Assembly (NCBI GenBank): GCA_012798065.1
Contig: JAAZNW010000086.1
Span: 1-60,572, forward strand
Source of the DNA: Chloroflexota bacterium
GTDB taxonomy: Bacteria > Chloroflexota > Anaerolineae > Anaerolineales > Anaerolineaceae
DNA: 60,572 nucleotides
Reading direction: 5' to 3'
Below the pieces are notes generated by a model, which was not told the DNA's origin, made no database searches, and was given only the letters and a program-made list of their open reading frames with translations. Made by a program: the position numbers and the translations under genes. Shown here piece after piece: positions 24,060 through 32,626 of this stretch (position 1 is its first letter; every line of letters starts with the position of its first letter).

Positions 24060-24413
24060 TTACTTCATCCCCACATTGTTCAGCACACGGGTAATAATCG
24101 TCTCCAGCAGCGCCGGGTCTACCTGTGTGCCCAGCCGGGCGGCCACCGCATCGCGGATGCGCTTCCTCAGTTCAGCTTCGGCGGGTTTCTGCGATGTGCT
24201 GCATTCAGGGCAGGAATTTACTGCCTGCGCCAGGTAAGGACGTATCGGCGCGGCGGGAGGGAGCGAATTTGTCTGGTGCAGGCGCACGCCCAGGCACTGA
24301 GCTTTTTCATACGCCAGTTCGGTTAACACCACTTCGTCGCTGACCTCCAGGAACATTTCGCCGCGGGCAGCCATTTCTTCTATATCACGTTCTGTAAAAA
24401 ATATTTTCGGCAT
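24060..24413 (-). CDS. BMC-operon accessory protein with a C-terminal encapsulation-like helix
   Basis: 117 residues from the ATG at 24413, which has CAGGAG upstream. The N-terminal half (FFTERDIEEMAARGEMFLEV then VLTELAYEKAQCLGVRL) recalls the short N-terminal module of EutT/EutQ-type proteins (uncertain). The middle has a CPEC pair. The C-terminal half is helical and ends DPALLETIITRVLNNVG, an amphipathic helix much like the encapsulation peptides of the operon's enzymes. It may therefore be a lumen protein or a cargo-shell adaptor (inference). It has no catalytic motif I can identify. Confidence 0.65.
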   Translation of the reverse strand: MPKIFFTERDIEEMAARGEMFLEVSDEVVLTELAYEKAQCLGVRLHQTNSLPPAAPIRPYLAQAVNSCPECSTSQKPAEAELRKRIRDAVAARLGTQVDPALLETIITRVLNNVGMK

Positions 24414-24438
24414 CACTCGCTCCTGCTTTTTTTCTACG

Positions 24439-25065
24439 CTACCCTTTGATCCCTTCAAGGCTTTCGAGCGCGCTGGTGGCGGCATTTCGGGCGTTAATGA
24501 TCTCCGCCTCGCTGCCGCTCAGCCACATTCGGCCAAATCGGCCGACCGAAGAGACATGGATGATTTTAATATTCGCCTTTTTTTCAGCCTCATTAACCGC
24601 ATAATTAATGTAAGCAGCCGGAGCACATTCCAGCACAAGCATCGTTTCTCCCGGCACCAGCATACTGCCGCGCCGAAAGCGGTTGATAAGTTGCGACTGG
24701 TAGGGATCAATGCGCGTGATGATTTGCGTCGAAACCACTTCAGGTTTAATGCGGTCTTCTTTGTTCAATCCCAGCCTGTCCAGCACCACCTGCCCGGCTT
24801 CAATCACCGCCGCCTGGTTGAGAGAATGCACTTCGAACATGCCAAATTCGCGTTCCACAATTTGCGCGCCTGGTTTGGCTTCCGTGGCCTTCACCGCGAT
24901 ATCCACAACGCGGAATACTTCGTTGCCAGGCGCCATCTCAACATAAAGCGCAGCCATCCCCTCCACCGGCAGGTCTCCTTGGGTGATGGTGCCCACAAAA
25001 GCGGCGTATTGTGCCTGCATGCGGTCAATGAAACAATAACATCGTAATGAAAAATCCTCAGCCAT
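24439..25065 (-). CDS. BMC-T shell protein (tandem BMC domain trimer)
   Basis: A 208-residue shell protein with two fused BMC domains, forming a pseudohexameric trimer. Landmarks are CYCFIDRMQAQYAAFVGTIT, MAPGNEVFRVVDIAVKATEA and the second-domain segments VPGETMLVLECAPAAYI and HVSSVGRFGRMWLSGSE. From memory the sequence is close to the double-stacking BMC-T proteins of the Haliangium ochraceum shell, which have a gated pore. CAAGGAGG precedes the ATG at 25065; an upstream in-frame ATG is not needed. It overlaps the end of EutJ by 8 bp. It is the only BMC-T in the operon. Confidence 0.88.
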   Translation of the reverse strand: MAEDFSLRCYCFIDRMQAQYAAFVGTITQGDLPVEGMAALYVEMAPGNEVFRVVDIAVKATEAKPGAQIVEREFGMFEVHSLNQAAVIEAGQVVLDRLGLNKEDRIKPEVVSTQIITRIDPYQSQLINRFRRGSMLVPGETMLVLECAPAAYINYAVNEAEKKANIKIIHVSSVGRFGRMWLSGSEAEIINARNAATSALESLEGIKG

Positions 25066-25945
25066 CCTGCCTCCTTGGATCAGTATCGTTATCCGAAAGC
25101 GCGATTCCCAGCGGGGTAATGAACATGGGGTGCGCTGGCACCCGGGTCGGAATGCCTGTAACCTGCTGAACAACCTCAGCCATGCCCGGGAAGAGCGCCG
25201 TGCCACCTACCAGGGTGATGGACTCAGGCGCGCTGCCACGGAGATGGCGTGCAATAATGGTGCCCACTTTTTCCATTACTGGCCGCACCAAGGGGAAAAG
25301 GCCGGCCTGTTCAGAGGTTGTCTTTTTTAAAACCTCTGCCTGGTCAAAGCTCAAACCGGTGGCCCCGGCAATGACCAATGAAAAATGCGTCCCGCCGGTA
25401 GCCTCATCTGCGGTATACACCACCTTACCATTTTCCAGCACCGCGATACCCGTTGTACCGCCGCCAACATCCACCACCACGCCATTGTGGATTCCCAAAA
25501 CCTGGTTGGCTGCCTCAGGTTCCGCTACCAGACGCTCACAGACCATACCGGCAGCCTCCACCACATGGGTGGTCGCGCGCACCTCGGCACGCGGCACTCC
25601 CGGTGGGTAGCCGCTGGCGGCCCGGGTGAGCGGTCGGCCAATCCTCCGTTCGGCTTTGTCTTTCAGTGTTTTCAGCAGATTTACCGCGCCAAAAAAATCC
25701 ACCACCAATCCATCGCGCACTACCTGGGCGAACTGGTATTCACCGGCAAGCGGATTTCCCGCTTCGTCCAGTACCACCAGCACGGTATACGCTGTTCCCA
25801 GGTCCACGCCCACGCGCAGGTTCCCTTCAGGCGGCGCGGTCAGAGATGGGGCTCTGCCATCCGGGTTGAGATGAATGACTTTTTCCGCGCGCGAAAGCCA
25901 ACCCTCCGGGTCAGCCCCCGCGGTCTGCCATTTTAAGGTTGTCAC
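25058..25945 (-). CDS. eutJ: EutJ-family actin/Hsp70-like ATPase
   Basis: A 295-residue member of the EutJ group with an actin-like ATPase fold. Phosphate-binding loops are visible as VGVDLGTAYTVLVVLDE (about 44-60) and VVVDVGGGTTGIAVLENGK (about 157-175), and the adenosine motif as TLVGGTALFPGM (about 243-254). EutJ-type proteins accompany many BMC operons and are proposed to act as chaperones or in reactivation or assembly. It overlaps the BMC-T gene by 8 bp and follows the BMC-H gene by 15 bp. Confidence 0.87.
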   Translation of the reverse strand: MTTLKWQTAGADPEGWLSRAEKVIHLNPDGRAPSLTAPPEGNLRVGVDLGTAYTVLVVLDEAGNPLAGEYQFAQVVRDGLVVDFFGAVNLLKTLKDKAERRIGRPLTRAASGYPPGVPRAEVRATTHVVEAAGMVCERLVAEPEAANQVLGIHNGVVVDVGGGTTGIAVLENGKVVYTADEATGGTHFSLVIAGATGLSFDQAEVLKKTTSEQAGLFPLVRPVMEKVGTIIARHLRGSAPESITLVGGTALFPGMAEVVQQVTGIPTRVPAHPMFITPLGIALSDNDTDPRRQDG

Positions 25946-25960
25946 AGGTTGAAACCCGGT

Positions 25961-26290
25961 TTACTTTTTGGTCTCAGACCCGCGACCGCCAATGCTGCCT
26001 TTGGTGCTCTGTGGCAGGATCATTTCAACATCCTGATGCGGGCGTGGAATGACATGCACCGAAACCAGCTCGCCCACGCGTTTGGCAGCCGCTGCGCCGG
26101 CATCTGTAGCCGCTTTTACCGCACCTACGTCTCCGCGCACCATTACGGTCACAAAACCGCCGCCCACGTATTCCGAACCAATGAGGACGACATTCGCTGC
26201 CTTGACCATGGCGTCGGCAGCTTCCACTGCCCCGACCAACCCCTTGGTCTCAACCATTCCTAACGCGATCAATGCTGTATCTAATGCCAT
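25961..26290 (-). CDS. BMC-H hexameric shell protein (PduA/EutM type)
   Basis: The main facet protein of the shell, 109 residues. [40 protein letters not shown] and [12 protein letters not shown] are nearly identical to PduA. The pore loop reads YVGGGF where PduA has KIGSGL, so the pore serine is a glycine and the pore is probably wider or less polar (inference). The C-terminal 17 residues, rich in Gly, Ser and Lys, are extra. It is the only BMC-H gene in the operon, which suggests a simple shell unless more are encoded elsewhere. The start has AGAAAGGA. Confidence 0.95.
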   Translation of the reverse strand: MALDTALIALGMVETKGLVGAVEAADAMVKAANVVLIGSEYVGGGFVTVMVRGDVGAVKAATDAGAAAAKRVGELVSVHVIPRPHQDVEMILPQSTKGSIGGRGSETKK

Positions 26291-26315
26291 TTCTACATCC
26301 TTTCTCTATCTAAAT

Positions 26316-27776
26316 TTAGGTATTTTTTAGTATTTCCTGCACCACATCCCGCACAACCTGCTCGACTAACCGGGTGCTCGTCTCCTGTGTAGCGGACCCA
26401 GCGGAGAGCGCGGCGGGCGGGGGTGAGGTAATTTCATAAGCCAGGCGCTTCACGTTGAAAAGATGATAGGTGGTAACGTTATCCCCAGTGATCGATCCGC
26501 CCACCCCGCCAGCCCCAAGCGTGAGTGAAGGGAAAACACCAGTGGTTAAACCAATGGCGCCCAACGTCGACATGGTGTTCACCGCGATGCGGAAAACCGG
26601 CTTTTCGAGCCCAAACGCCATAATGACCTTTTCATCAGTGGCGTGAATCACAAGGCTGTGCCCCCTGCCGCCAAACTGGATCAATTCGATGCAGCGTTCA
26701 CAGCCGGCTTCCCAGCCATCCGCTTCATACCAGCCAAGGACGGTGGTGAGCTTTTCACGAGAAAGCGCTTCTTCTTTGCCCACGCGGTTCAGCCTGGTCA
26801 CCAGCACACGCGTTCCTGCGGGTACATCAAAGCCTGCCAGCGCTGCCAGGTAAGGCGCTGGTTTACCCACCGTGGCAGGAACCATGACGCCTTCTGAATT
26901 GAAGAGCAGCCTTCGCAGCAGGTCAGTCTGCGCCTTATCAACAAAATACGCGCCTTCCTGCTCCATCAACCGTTGCAAAGAACGCGCGATCGGCCGGTCT
27001 GCCACCACAGCCTGTTCAGTGGCACAAATGGTGGAGCAATCGAAAGCTTTACTGGCGGTAATATAGCGGGCGGCTTTCTCCAGGTCAGCGGAGCGGTCCA
27101 CATAAGCCGGCACATTGCCGGGTCCTACGCCATATGCAGGTTTGCCGGTTGAATGCGCCGCGCGCACCATTGGCGTGCCGCCGGTAGCCAGGATAAGCGC
27201 TGTATACTTGTGACCCATGAGTTCCTGCGTTCCTGCCAGACTGACGTACTGCATACAGGCGATCAAACCCGGCGGCGCGCCGTTCTCTTCAGCCGCTTTT
27301 ACCATTAACGCGGCGGCCTCATAACTGCACCGCGCCGCGGAGGGGTGCGGTGCAATGACAATGGCATTGCGCGCTTTAACCGCGATGAGTATTTTATAGA
27401 TGACCGTAGAAGTCGGATTGGTACTGGGGGTCAAACCAGCAATCACGCCCATCGGCCAGGCAATCTGGTAAATACGTTTTTCCGGGTCATGGTGAATGAC
27501 GCCGGCTGTCTTGATATCCTTAATACTTTCCCATACATTCCTGGCAGCGAATTCATTCTTAAGGCGCTTATGCGCCGGAATGCCGTAACCGGTCTCTTCG
27601 TGTGCCATTTGACCCAGACGGTCAGCGGCGTTAAAAGCAGCGGCGGCCATGGCAGCACAAACCCTGTCCACATCCTGTTGTGAAGCTTTCGCCCACGTCT
27701 TCCAGGCTTCGAACGCCCGGGTGGCGAGGTTACGCGCTTCTTGAATCGAGAGAAGGTCCTGGTCAAGGTCCGGCAT
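26316..27776 (-). CDS. BMC-associated CoA-acylating aldehyde dehydrogenase
   Basis: A 486-residue acylating aldehyde dehydrogenase of the PduP/EutE class, the signature enzyme that turns the toxic aldehyde made in the compartment into acyl-Co[37 protein letters not shown] and the catalytic cysteine in [12 protein letters not shown] are clear. The C-terminus, after a Pro/Ala-rich linker, is [19 protein letters not shown], an amphipathic helix typical of an encapsulation peptide. With DeoC in the operon, the expected substrate is acetaldehyde, giving acetyl-CoA (inference). It starts 7 bp after the interrupted EutN gene. Confidence 0.92.
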   Translation of the reverse strand: MPDLDQDLLSIQEARNLATRAFEAWKTWAKASQQDVDRVCAAMAAAAFNAADRLGQMAHEETGYGIPAHKRLKNEFAARNVWESIKDIKTAGVIHHDPEKRIYQIAWPMGVIAGLTPSTNPTSTVIYKILIAVKARNAIVIAPHPSAARCSYEAAALMVKAAEENGAPPGLIACMQYVSLAGTQELMGHKYTALILATGGTPMVRAAHSTGKPAYGVGPGNVPAYVDRSADLEKAARYITASKAFDCSTICATEQAVVADRPIARSLQRLMEQEGAYFVDKAQTDLLRRLLFNSEGVMVPATVGKPAPYLAALAGFDVPAGTRVLVTRLNRVGKEEALSREKLTTVLGWYEADGWEAGCERCIELIQFGGRGHSLVIHATDEKVIMAFGLEKPVFRIAVNTMSTLGAIGLTTGVFPSLTLGAGGVGGSITGDNVTTYHLFNVKRLAYEITSPPPAALSAGSATQETSTRLVEQVVRDVVQEILKNT

Positions 27777-27783
27777 TGTTCCC

Positions 27784-28074
27784 TCAGCTCTTGCGGAAAG
27801 TAACCACCCCGTCGACCTCCAGCGTGTCGATCATCGCCATGATCACCGTATCTACCGGGGTATCTTTGGTGATCGCAGTCTGGCGGGCGCTCGAGCCCGC
27901 CGCGGTGAGCACCAGGTCTCACACCCCAGCGTCAACAGTATCCACCGCCACAAATGGCTTACCAACCGCTTCGCCATGCTCGTCTGTCTGGCGGACAATG
28001 AGCAGCTTGCGCCCGGTCAGTTTTTCATCCTTCACCGTTGAGACGGTTGTGCCGATCACTCTGGCAATAAGCAT
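27784..28074 (-). pseudogene. EutN/CcmL-family vertex gene interrupted by an in-frame TGA
   Basis: From the ATG at 28074 the frame reads MLIARVIGTTVSTVKDEK and continues KLLIVRQTD, VAVDTVDAGV, then TGA at codon 52 (complement 27919-27921). Past the stop the same frame continues DLVLTAAGSSARQT to LEVDGVVTFRKS, stopping at 27784, so the full 96-codon EutN protein is otherwise intact. The interrupted position is the conserved Gly of the Ala-Gly-x-Gly-Asp turn (AGIGD and AGVGD in the two sister genes), so one GGA to TGA change explains it. Other genes here use TGA as a normal stop. It is either a recent mutation, a sequencing error or a recoded site. It lies between deoC and the aldehyde dehydrogenase gene. 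Confidence 0.85.
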
Positions 28075-28083
28075 GAGTTCCTC

Positions 28084-29010
28084 CTAATAGGCCTTCCCCT
28101 CGGGTGCGGCAATCTGCGGTTTGGTCTCGCTTTGGTCCGCCCGGATAATCTTCACCCCGGCGCTGGCGCCGATGCGTGTGGCTCCAGCCGCCACCAGGGC
28201 TTCAGCTTCCTCGTGGGTGTGAATGCCCCCTGAAGCCTTGACCCCCAGCGATGGTCCAACCGTGCGGCGCATCAGCGCGACATCATGCACGGTAGCGCCC
28301 CCGCCCGAGAACCCGGTTGAGGTTTTTACATAATCTGCCCCGGCTTCCTTGGCCAACAGGCAGGCAATCACCTTTTCTTCATCGGTGAGCAGCGCGGTTT
28401 CGATGATCACCTTCACCAGCGCGTTGGCCGCGTGCGCCACCTCCACCACACCGCGTATATCTCTGGCAGCCAGGTTGGTATCGCCTGCTTTTAACGCGCC
28501 TATGTTCAACACCATATCGATCTCGGTCGCGCCATTTTCCAGCGCGTTACGCGTTTCAAATGCTTTGACCTCGGGTGAGGTCGCGCCCAGCGGAAAACCG
28601 ATGACTGTGCACACCTTCACATCGCTATCTTTTAGCAGGTCAGCGCATAGTTTTACATGCGTGGGGTTGACACACACAGAAGCGAAATGATGCTTTTTGG
28701 CTTCAAAACACAACTGCGCGATTTTGTCGCTGGTGGCGTCCGGCTTAAGCAGGGTGTGATCGATCATCCCCGCCAGCGCGCTATCCCCAGGGATGACTCC
28801 GACCGTCGAGGTAAGGCGTTCAGCGCCAGCGCTGATCACATGCCCGGCATTATCAAAACAGGTTTTCACTTTTACCCCGTTGGCGACCTCCACCACGCAG
28901 GTGGCGCCAGGAGGATTTTTTTGTCTCTCCTCCTGTTCGATCATCGCCAGCAGCACTTCGCGGGTGATGATCTCAACCAGGGTCTCAACGGTCTTGATAT
29001 CAGGTGTCAT
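28084..29010 (-). CDS. deoC: Deoxyribose-phosphate aldolase with N-terminal encapsulation extension
   Basis: Splits 2-deoxyribose 5-phosphate into glyceraldehyde 3-phosphate and acetaldehyde. The 308 residues exceed the usual roughly 220-260. The extra N-terminal segment of about 75 residues starts with an amphipathic helix ([20 protein letters not shown]), an encapsulation peptide, followed by a linker. The TIM-barrel core shows [30 protein letters not shown], the helper-Lys region KVIIETALL, and [15 protein letters not shown] with the Schiff-base lysine. It overlaps rpiB by 4 bp. Together with the acylating dehydrogenase it defines the compartment as a deoxyribose-phosphate processing type. 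Confidence 0.95.
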   Translation of the reverse strand: MTPDIKTVETLVEIITREVLLAMIEQEERQKNPPGATCVVEVANGVKVKTCFDNAGHVISAGAERLTSTVGVIPGDSALAGMIDHTLLKPDATSDKIAQLCFEAKKHHFASVCVNPTHVKLCADLLKDSDVKVCTVIGFPLGATSPEVKAFETRNALENGATEIDMVLNIGALKAGDTNLAARDIRGVVEVAHAANALVKVIIETALLTDEEKVIACLLAKEAGADYVKTSTGFSGGGATVHDVALMRRTVGPSLGVKASGGIHTHEEAEALVAAGATRIGASAGVKIIRADQSETKPQIAAPEGKAY

Positions 29011-29639
29011 GCTGTTTTCCCGCCAAGGTATTTCTTCTCGATCTCCATGATCTTATCCACACGTCTGACGTGCCTGCCGCCGCCGAACTCAGTGGTCAGC
29101 CAGGTTTTGAGCACCTGTTTGGCAAGGTTGACACCGATCAACCCGGCCCCAAGCGTGAGCACGTTGGCGTCATTATGCTCGCGGCTGTTCACCGCGGTAG
29201 CGTAATCATAGCATAAAGCCGCTCTCACCCCCGGCACTTTATTGGCCGCCATACAAGAACCAATGCCCGCGCCATCAATCACCACGCCACGCCAGGCTGC
29301 GCCTTGCGCAACCTGCTGCGCCACTGCCAGGGCAATATCCGGGTAATCCACAGGGTCGCTCGTGTTCGTGCCGCAATCCATAATTTTAAAACCCATGTGT
29401 GAAATTTCCTGGATGAGAACCTTTTTTAACTCCACGCCGCCATGATCGGTTCCAATCGCCACCACCCGTTTTTCTATTGAAGGCTGCGTTTCGGGTTTTT
29501 CAGCGAACGGGAGGGGTGTGGTCGGCTTGTCGGTTAAACGCCCTGAAAGAGCACCGCCAGCGCTCGCGCTCGCGCCGAGGGTCTGGCGTACAACCCTTAC
29601 AACGATTTCGTGGATGTCATTTTCGGAGACCTGGCTCAT
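29007..29639 (-). CDS. rpiB: Ribose 5-phosphate isomerase B with N-terminal encapsulation extension
   Basis: An RpiB/LacAB-type sugar-phosphate isomerase, 210 residues against the usual roughly 150. The surplus is an N-terminal amphipathic helix ([18 protein letters not shown]) plus a Pro/Ser/Ala-rich linker to about residue 55: an encapsulation peptide. The core shows [50 protein letters not shown] and [13 protein letters not shown], the normal active-site segments. First gene of the BMC operon, about 75 bases downstream of the predicted transcript start, with no strong ribosome site visible. It would interconvert ribose and ribulose phosphates inside the compartment. Confidence 0.93.
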   Translation of the reverse strand: MSQVSENDIHEIVVRVVRQTLGASASAGGALSGRLTDKPTTPLPFAEKPETQPSIEKRVVAIGTDHGGVELKKVLIQEISHMGFKIMDCGTNTSDPVDYPDIALAVAQQVAQGAAWRGVVIDGAGIGSCMAANKVPGVRAALCYDYATAVNSREHNDANVLTLGAGLIGVNLAKQVLKTWLTTEFGGGRHVRRVDKIMEIEKKYLGGKTA

Positions 29640-29658
29640 CGAGGGCGATACTCCACAC

Positions 29659-29687
29659 TTGACTTCTCAACCAAAATATCGGATAAT
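29659..29687 (+). promoter_or_regulatory. Promoter of the GntR regulator gene
   Basis: TTGACT (29659-29664), exactly 17 bp, GATAAT (29682-29687). The predicted start near 29694 falls inside the operator at 29691-29714, so the regulator should repress itself. Confidence 0.7.
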
Positions 29688-29690
29688 AGT

Positions 29691-29714
29691 ACTGGTAGTG
29701 ACCACATTACCAGT
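29691..29714. promoter_or_regulatory. Operator of the GntR/HutC-type regulator
   Basis: ACTGGTAGTGACCACA at 29691-29706 matches the DasR/NagR-type site ACTGGTCTAGACCACT except at the centre and the last base. A further TACCAGT at 29708-29714 forms an inverted repeat with ACTGGTA at 29691-29697. It lies at the start points of both divergent promoters. Confidence 0.65.
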
Positions 29715-29721
29715 TATTTCC

Positions 29722-29749
29722 ATCATACCACTTTAAGAACAAATGTCAA
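29722..29749 (-). promoter_or_regulatory. Promoter of the BMC operon
   Basis: Read on the minus strand: TTGACA (complement 29744-29749), 16 bp, TATGAT (complement 29722-29727). A near-consensus promoter. Its -35 lies within the first codons of the divergent regulator gene, and its start point (about 29715) abuts the operator. Confidence 0.75.
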
Positions 29750-30504
29750 GAACGATCGATCCATTTACCGCTGTGCCCAAGTATTTTCAACTCGCTTCTA
29801 TTTTACGTCAAAATATTGAAGATGGCGAATGGGCACCGCGCTCCCCCATCCCTTCAGAGCGCCAGCTGGAAGTGCTTTACAATATCAGCCGCACCACCAT
29901 CCGCGAAGCCATCAACTCCCTGGTTCAGCAGGGGTATCTTTACCGCGAACACGGGCGTGGCACTTTCGTCTCACCACAGAAGTTGCAGAAGGGCTGGATG
30001 GAGCTGACCAGCTTTTCAGAAGACCTGGTCAAGCGCGGCCTGGTACCCGGGCAGATAATTCGCAGCCTTCAGCTTATGCAGCCACCACAACGCGTGCTGC
30101 AGCGCCTGGAACTTCCAGCCGGCAGCCTGGTCCACCGTATTGAACGCGTTCGCCTGGCTGACGGCACCCCCATCGGCCTGCAAACATCCTATCTGTCGCT
30201 GGCTCCCGGGCAGGAGATCACCATGCAGGAGATGGAAAAGGCGGGCTCACTCGACCGCATCCTGAGCGAGAAATTTCACATCATCCCCACGGAAGCAGAT
30301 GAAACACTGGAAGTTACCCTCGCCACCCCTGAAGAAGCCGGGCTGCTGCAGGTGGCCACCGGCGCGCCGCTGCTGCTCAACGAACGCGTGCTGTTCTCGC
30401 AGGAGCGCACGCCAGTCGAATACGTCAAGATCCTGTACCGTGGCGACCGGTATCAATACTTTGTGCACTTAAAGCGCCAGGCTATTGCTGAAAACCCCCG
30501 CTAA
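29743..30504 (+). CDS. GntR-family (HutC/UTRA) transcriptional regulator
   Basis: A 253-residue repressor-type regulator. Residues about 8-75 form the winged helix-turn-helix (PSERQLEVLYNISRTTIREA, GYLYREHGRGTFVS). Residues about 95-245 form a UTRA effector domain (LELPAGSLVHRIERVRLADG, then VATGAPLLLNERVLF and VEYVKILYRGDRYQY). HutC-group proteins usually sense a sugar phosphate, amino sugar or imidazole. As the divergent neighbour of the BMC operon with a matching operator between them, it probably responds to a pentose or deoxypentose phosphate (inference). Its end overlaps the convergent glycosyltransferase gene by 23 bp. Confidence 0.9.
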   Translation: MSRTIDPFTAVPKYFQLASILRQNIEDGEWAPRSPIPSERQLEVLYNISRTTIREAINSLVQQGYLYREHGRGTFVSPQKLQKGWMELTSFSEDLVKRGLVPGQIIRSLQLMQPPQRVLQRLELPAGSLVHRIERVRLADGTPIGLQTSYLSLAPGQEITMQEMEKAGSLDRILSEKFHIIPTEADETLEVTLATPEEAGLLQVATGAPLLLNERVLFSQERTPVEYVKILYRGDRYQYFVHLKRQAIAENPR

Positions 30505-32626
30505 GCGCCGGCGATACCAGATAAGTGTAAAAGTCCCGGCCATCCGCCATTCCAGAATGATAATTCCCAAACCCCTCCGGGTAGAGGGCGGTTAGCCGGC
30601 TCATCCCGGCGGTGTCATCCGCCTTCACAAAGAAGAGTTTAGGGCCCGCCTGCCCCAGGGTGAGTTCAAGATCATCCGCCCAGATGGCGTAATCACGGTC
30701 AAAAACTCCCGCGTTCATCGCCACCAGGCGCGTATCCACCCAATGGGCAACCGCCACCACGTACACACTATCGGTGCTGCCAATGGAATGGATATACGCG
30801 CGCGCAATGGCGCCCATCTGCCCTGAATTCCAGGTGGCGTCTTGATACTGCAAGCGATACTGGCGAAAAACAAGGTCATAGTTCTGCTGGGCTGAAACCA
30901 GTAATAGACCCACCCCCAGTGCCACCACCAACGCCCTGCCGAACCAGCCCCTGGATGTATGCCATAGACCCCTCAACAAGCCTTCCAGGGCTATGGCAGC
31001 CACGATCAAAATGGGGATAAGCGAGCCTCCCGCCCGGCTTAAGGATGGGTTTTCGATCGGGAAAGCCAGCGCCAGTATCGACGGCAACATCAGCAGCGGG
31101 ATAGAGAACAGCAGCGCCAGGTACTGCCAGGCGCGTTGCTTAAACCATGCAAATAGTAATATCACCGCCCCTGATAAATAAAGAGAGGCGGAAACCAGGT
31201 CGAGCGCTGGTCTTCCGGTTACAGATATGACCCAGGTATTGCCATCGCGCCAAAAAGGCATCAAAATGGCATTCCATAGATTTTGCAGGAATATCACTCC
31301 TAATGGCCCGGCAAGCGCCTGTTCAGCGCCGGTCATGCGCGTAACGGTGCGCATGGCGATGAGCTCTGGGTACTGGAAGGCGAAGCGCAGCAGCGGGAGC
31401 GCGCCCACAACGGCGAACAGGGTTACCAAAGCCAGCCCGGCGGCTATGCCTTCTTTCTGCTTCGGTTGGCGATAAGTGAGCGTGAAAACCAGGAAAATCA
31501 ACAGGACCACCAGCGGCATGATGCGGAAAGCAGAATAACCCAGCAATCCAAAACCCAGGAAAATACCCGCGACCAACAGGTCGTTGCGCCGCGAAAGGCG
31601 CAACCCCCTCAGTAAATAGAATAACACTGGCGCAACAAAAACTGGCGTCAGCACCAGGCGCATCCCTGAACGCGCAAGGATATTGGCCCACGATGAAAAA
31701 CCCACCAGCAGCATGGCCAGCAGGCCGGTCCATCGGGACCCTACTTCACCTCCCAGGCGGTAGACATAATAAAGTGAGCCCAAGAACGCCAATGCCATTC
31801 CCAGCTTGAGCGTGGTAAAGCCCAGCGGCTGACCGAAATACTTTACCAGGGCAGCGCTGAGGTAAAACTGCAGCGGTTCACGGCCTGAATTACGGGGAAA
31901 GAAAATCGAGTAATTGCCATGCAGGATGTCGTTGACATCCAGCAGCTTTTCCGCGTGGTCGCTGGTCATTTCCAATGGAACCGTGCCGAGCTGGTTGAGG
32001 TGGAACCAGGCGCTGAGAATGAAAACCGCCAGCACGAGCAGGTGCCACCAGTTCAGTTGCAGCAGGAGATGACCTCCCCGGAAAAAGCCCGCGGTTTGTT
32101 GCCTGATTTTTGCCCAAACAGATCCATTTTCTTCGCGCTGCCAGAAAGCCCATAACCCGGTAATCAGCGTAGCCGCCCACAACACCAGTCCGCCAGTGGT
32201 AAAACGGTTGCCGCCAAAAGCCAAAAAGGTGATAACCAGCAAAGGCAAGAAGATGAACAGAGGTGTCTTCCGCGCAGTGGCAGCCGAAAGGGGTTGATTG
32301 AAACGCTTCGCTTCCGGCGTCGTCCACTCGCCTTTCAGCAGTGCCGCGACAAGCAACCCTCCTGCAACCAGATAGAAACCAATCCCCAGTCTGGGCAGTG
32401 TCGCTCCCGGCTCAAAGAAACGTTGACCGGTCAAAGCCAGGCCCAGCGCCAGCAGTGAGCGCCACGGCAGCGACGCCAGGATGAACCTGCGCTTTATTGG
32501 CTCAGGCTCCTCCTCCTCCGCGCTGGGCAGGTCAGACGCAACCAGCGGGCTTTTCTCGCCCCTGAACAGGCGGTGTAAGTTCAATTGGCTTTTCAGGTAG
32601 TCCAGAAGGCTGGGTTCATCCATCAT
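30482..32626 (-). CDS. Polytopic membrane glycosyltransferase (GT39/ArnT-like)
   Basis: A 714-residue membrane protein with more than ten helices. Between the first helices lies an acidic loop (EMTSDHAEKLLDVNDILHG) followed by FPRNSGREPLQFYLSAALVKYFG, as in lipid-linked sugar transferases of the PMT/ArnT clan, where an acidic residue in the first outer loop is catalytic. The C-terminal soluble part (residues about 600-710) faces outside. The start is taken as the ATG at 32626, overlapping the methyltransferase stop; TTG at 32629 is possible. The target glycan or protein is unknown. Its last 23 bp run into the convergent GntR gene. Confidence 0.72.
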   Translation of the reverse strand: MMDEPSLLDYLKSQLNLHRLFRGEKSPLVASDLPSAEEEEPEPIKRRFILASLPWRSLLALGLALTGQRFFEPGATLPRLGIGFYLVAGGLLVAALLKGEWTTPEAKRFNQPLSAATARKTPLFIFLPLLVITFLAFGGNRFTTGGLVLWAATLITGLWAFWQREENGSVWAKIRQQTAGFFRGGHLLLQLNWWHLLVLAVFILSAWFHLNQLGTVPLEMTSDHAEKLLDVNDILHGNYSIFFPRNSGREPLQFYLSAALVKYFGQPLGFTTLKLGMALAFLGSLYYVYRLGGEVGSRWTGLLAMLLVGFSSWANILARSGMRLVLTPVFVAPVLFYLLRGLRLSRRNDLLVAGIFLGFGLLGYSAFRIMPLVVLLIFLVFTLTYRQPKQKEGIAAGLALVTLFAVVGALPLLRFAFQYPELIAMRTVTRMTGAEQALAGPLGVIFLQNLWNAILMPFWRDGNTWVISVTGRPALDLVSASLYLSGAVILLFAWFKQRAWQYLALLFSIPLLMLPSILALAFPIENPSLSRAGGSLIPILIVAAIALEGLLRGLWHTSRGWFGRALVVALGVGLLLVSAQQNYDLVFRQYRLQYQDATWNSGQMGAIARAYIHSIGSTDSVYVVAVAHWVDTRLVAMNAGVFDRDYAIWADDLELTLGQAGPKLFFVKADDTAGMSRLTALYPEGFGNYHSGMADGRDFYTYLVSPALSGGFQQ

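Noticed and set aside
27919-27921. Genome-wide reading of TGA as glycine
   Set aside because: The interrupted residue is a glycine, but many intact genes here end in TGA at the expected length, so the standard bacterial code applies.
27443-27922. 159-codon minus-strand frame overlapping the interrupted EutN gene and the aldehyde dehydrogenase
   Set aside because: Different frame from both genes, with no family likeness; the true coding signal is the EutN frame interrupted by TGA.
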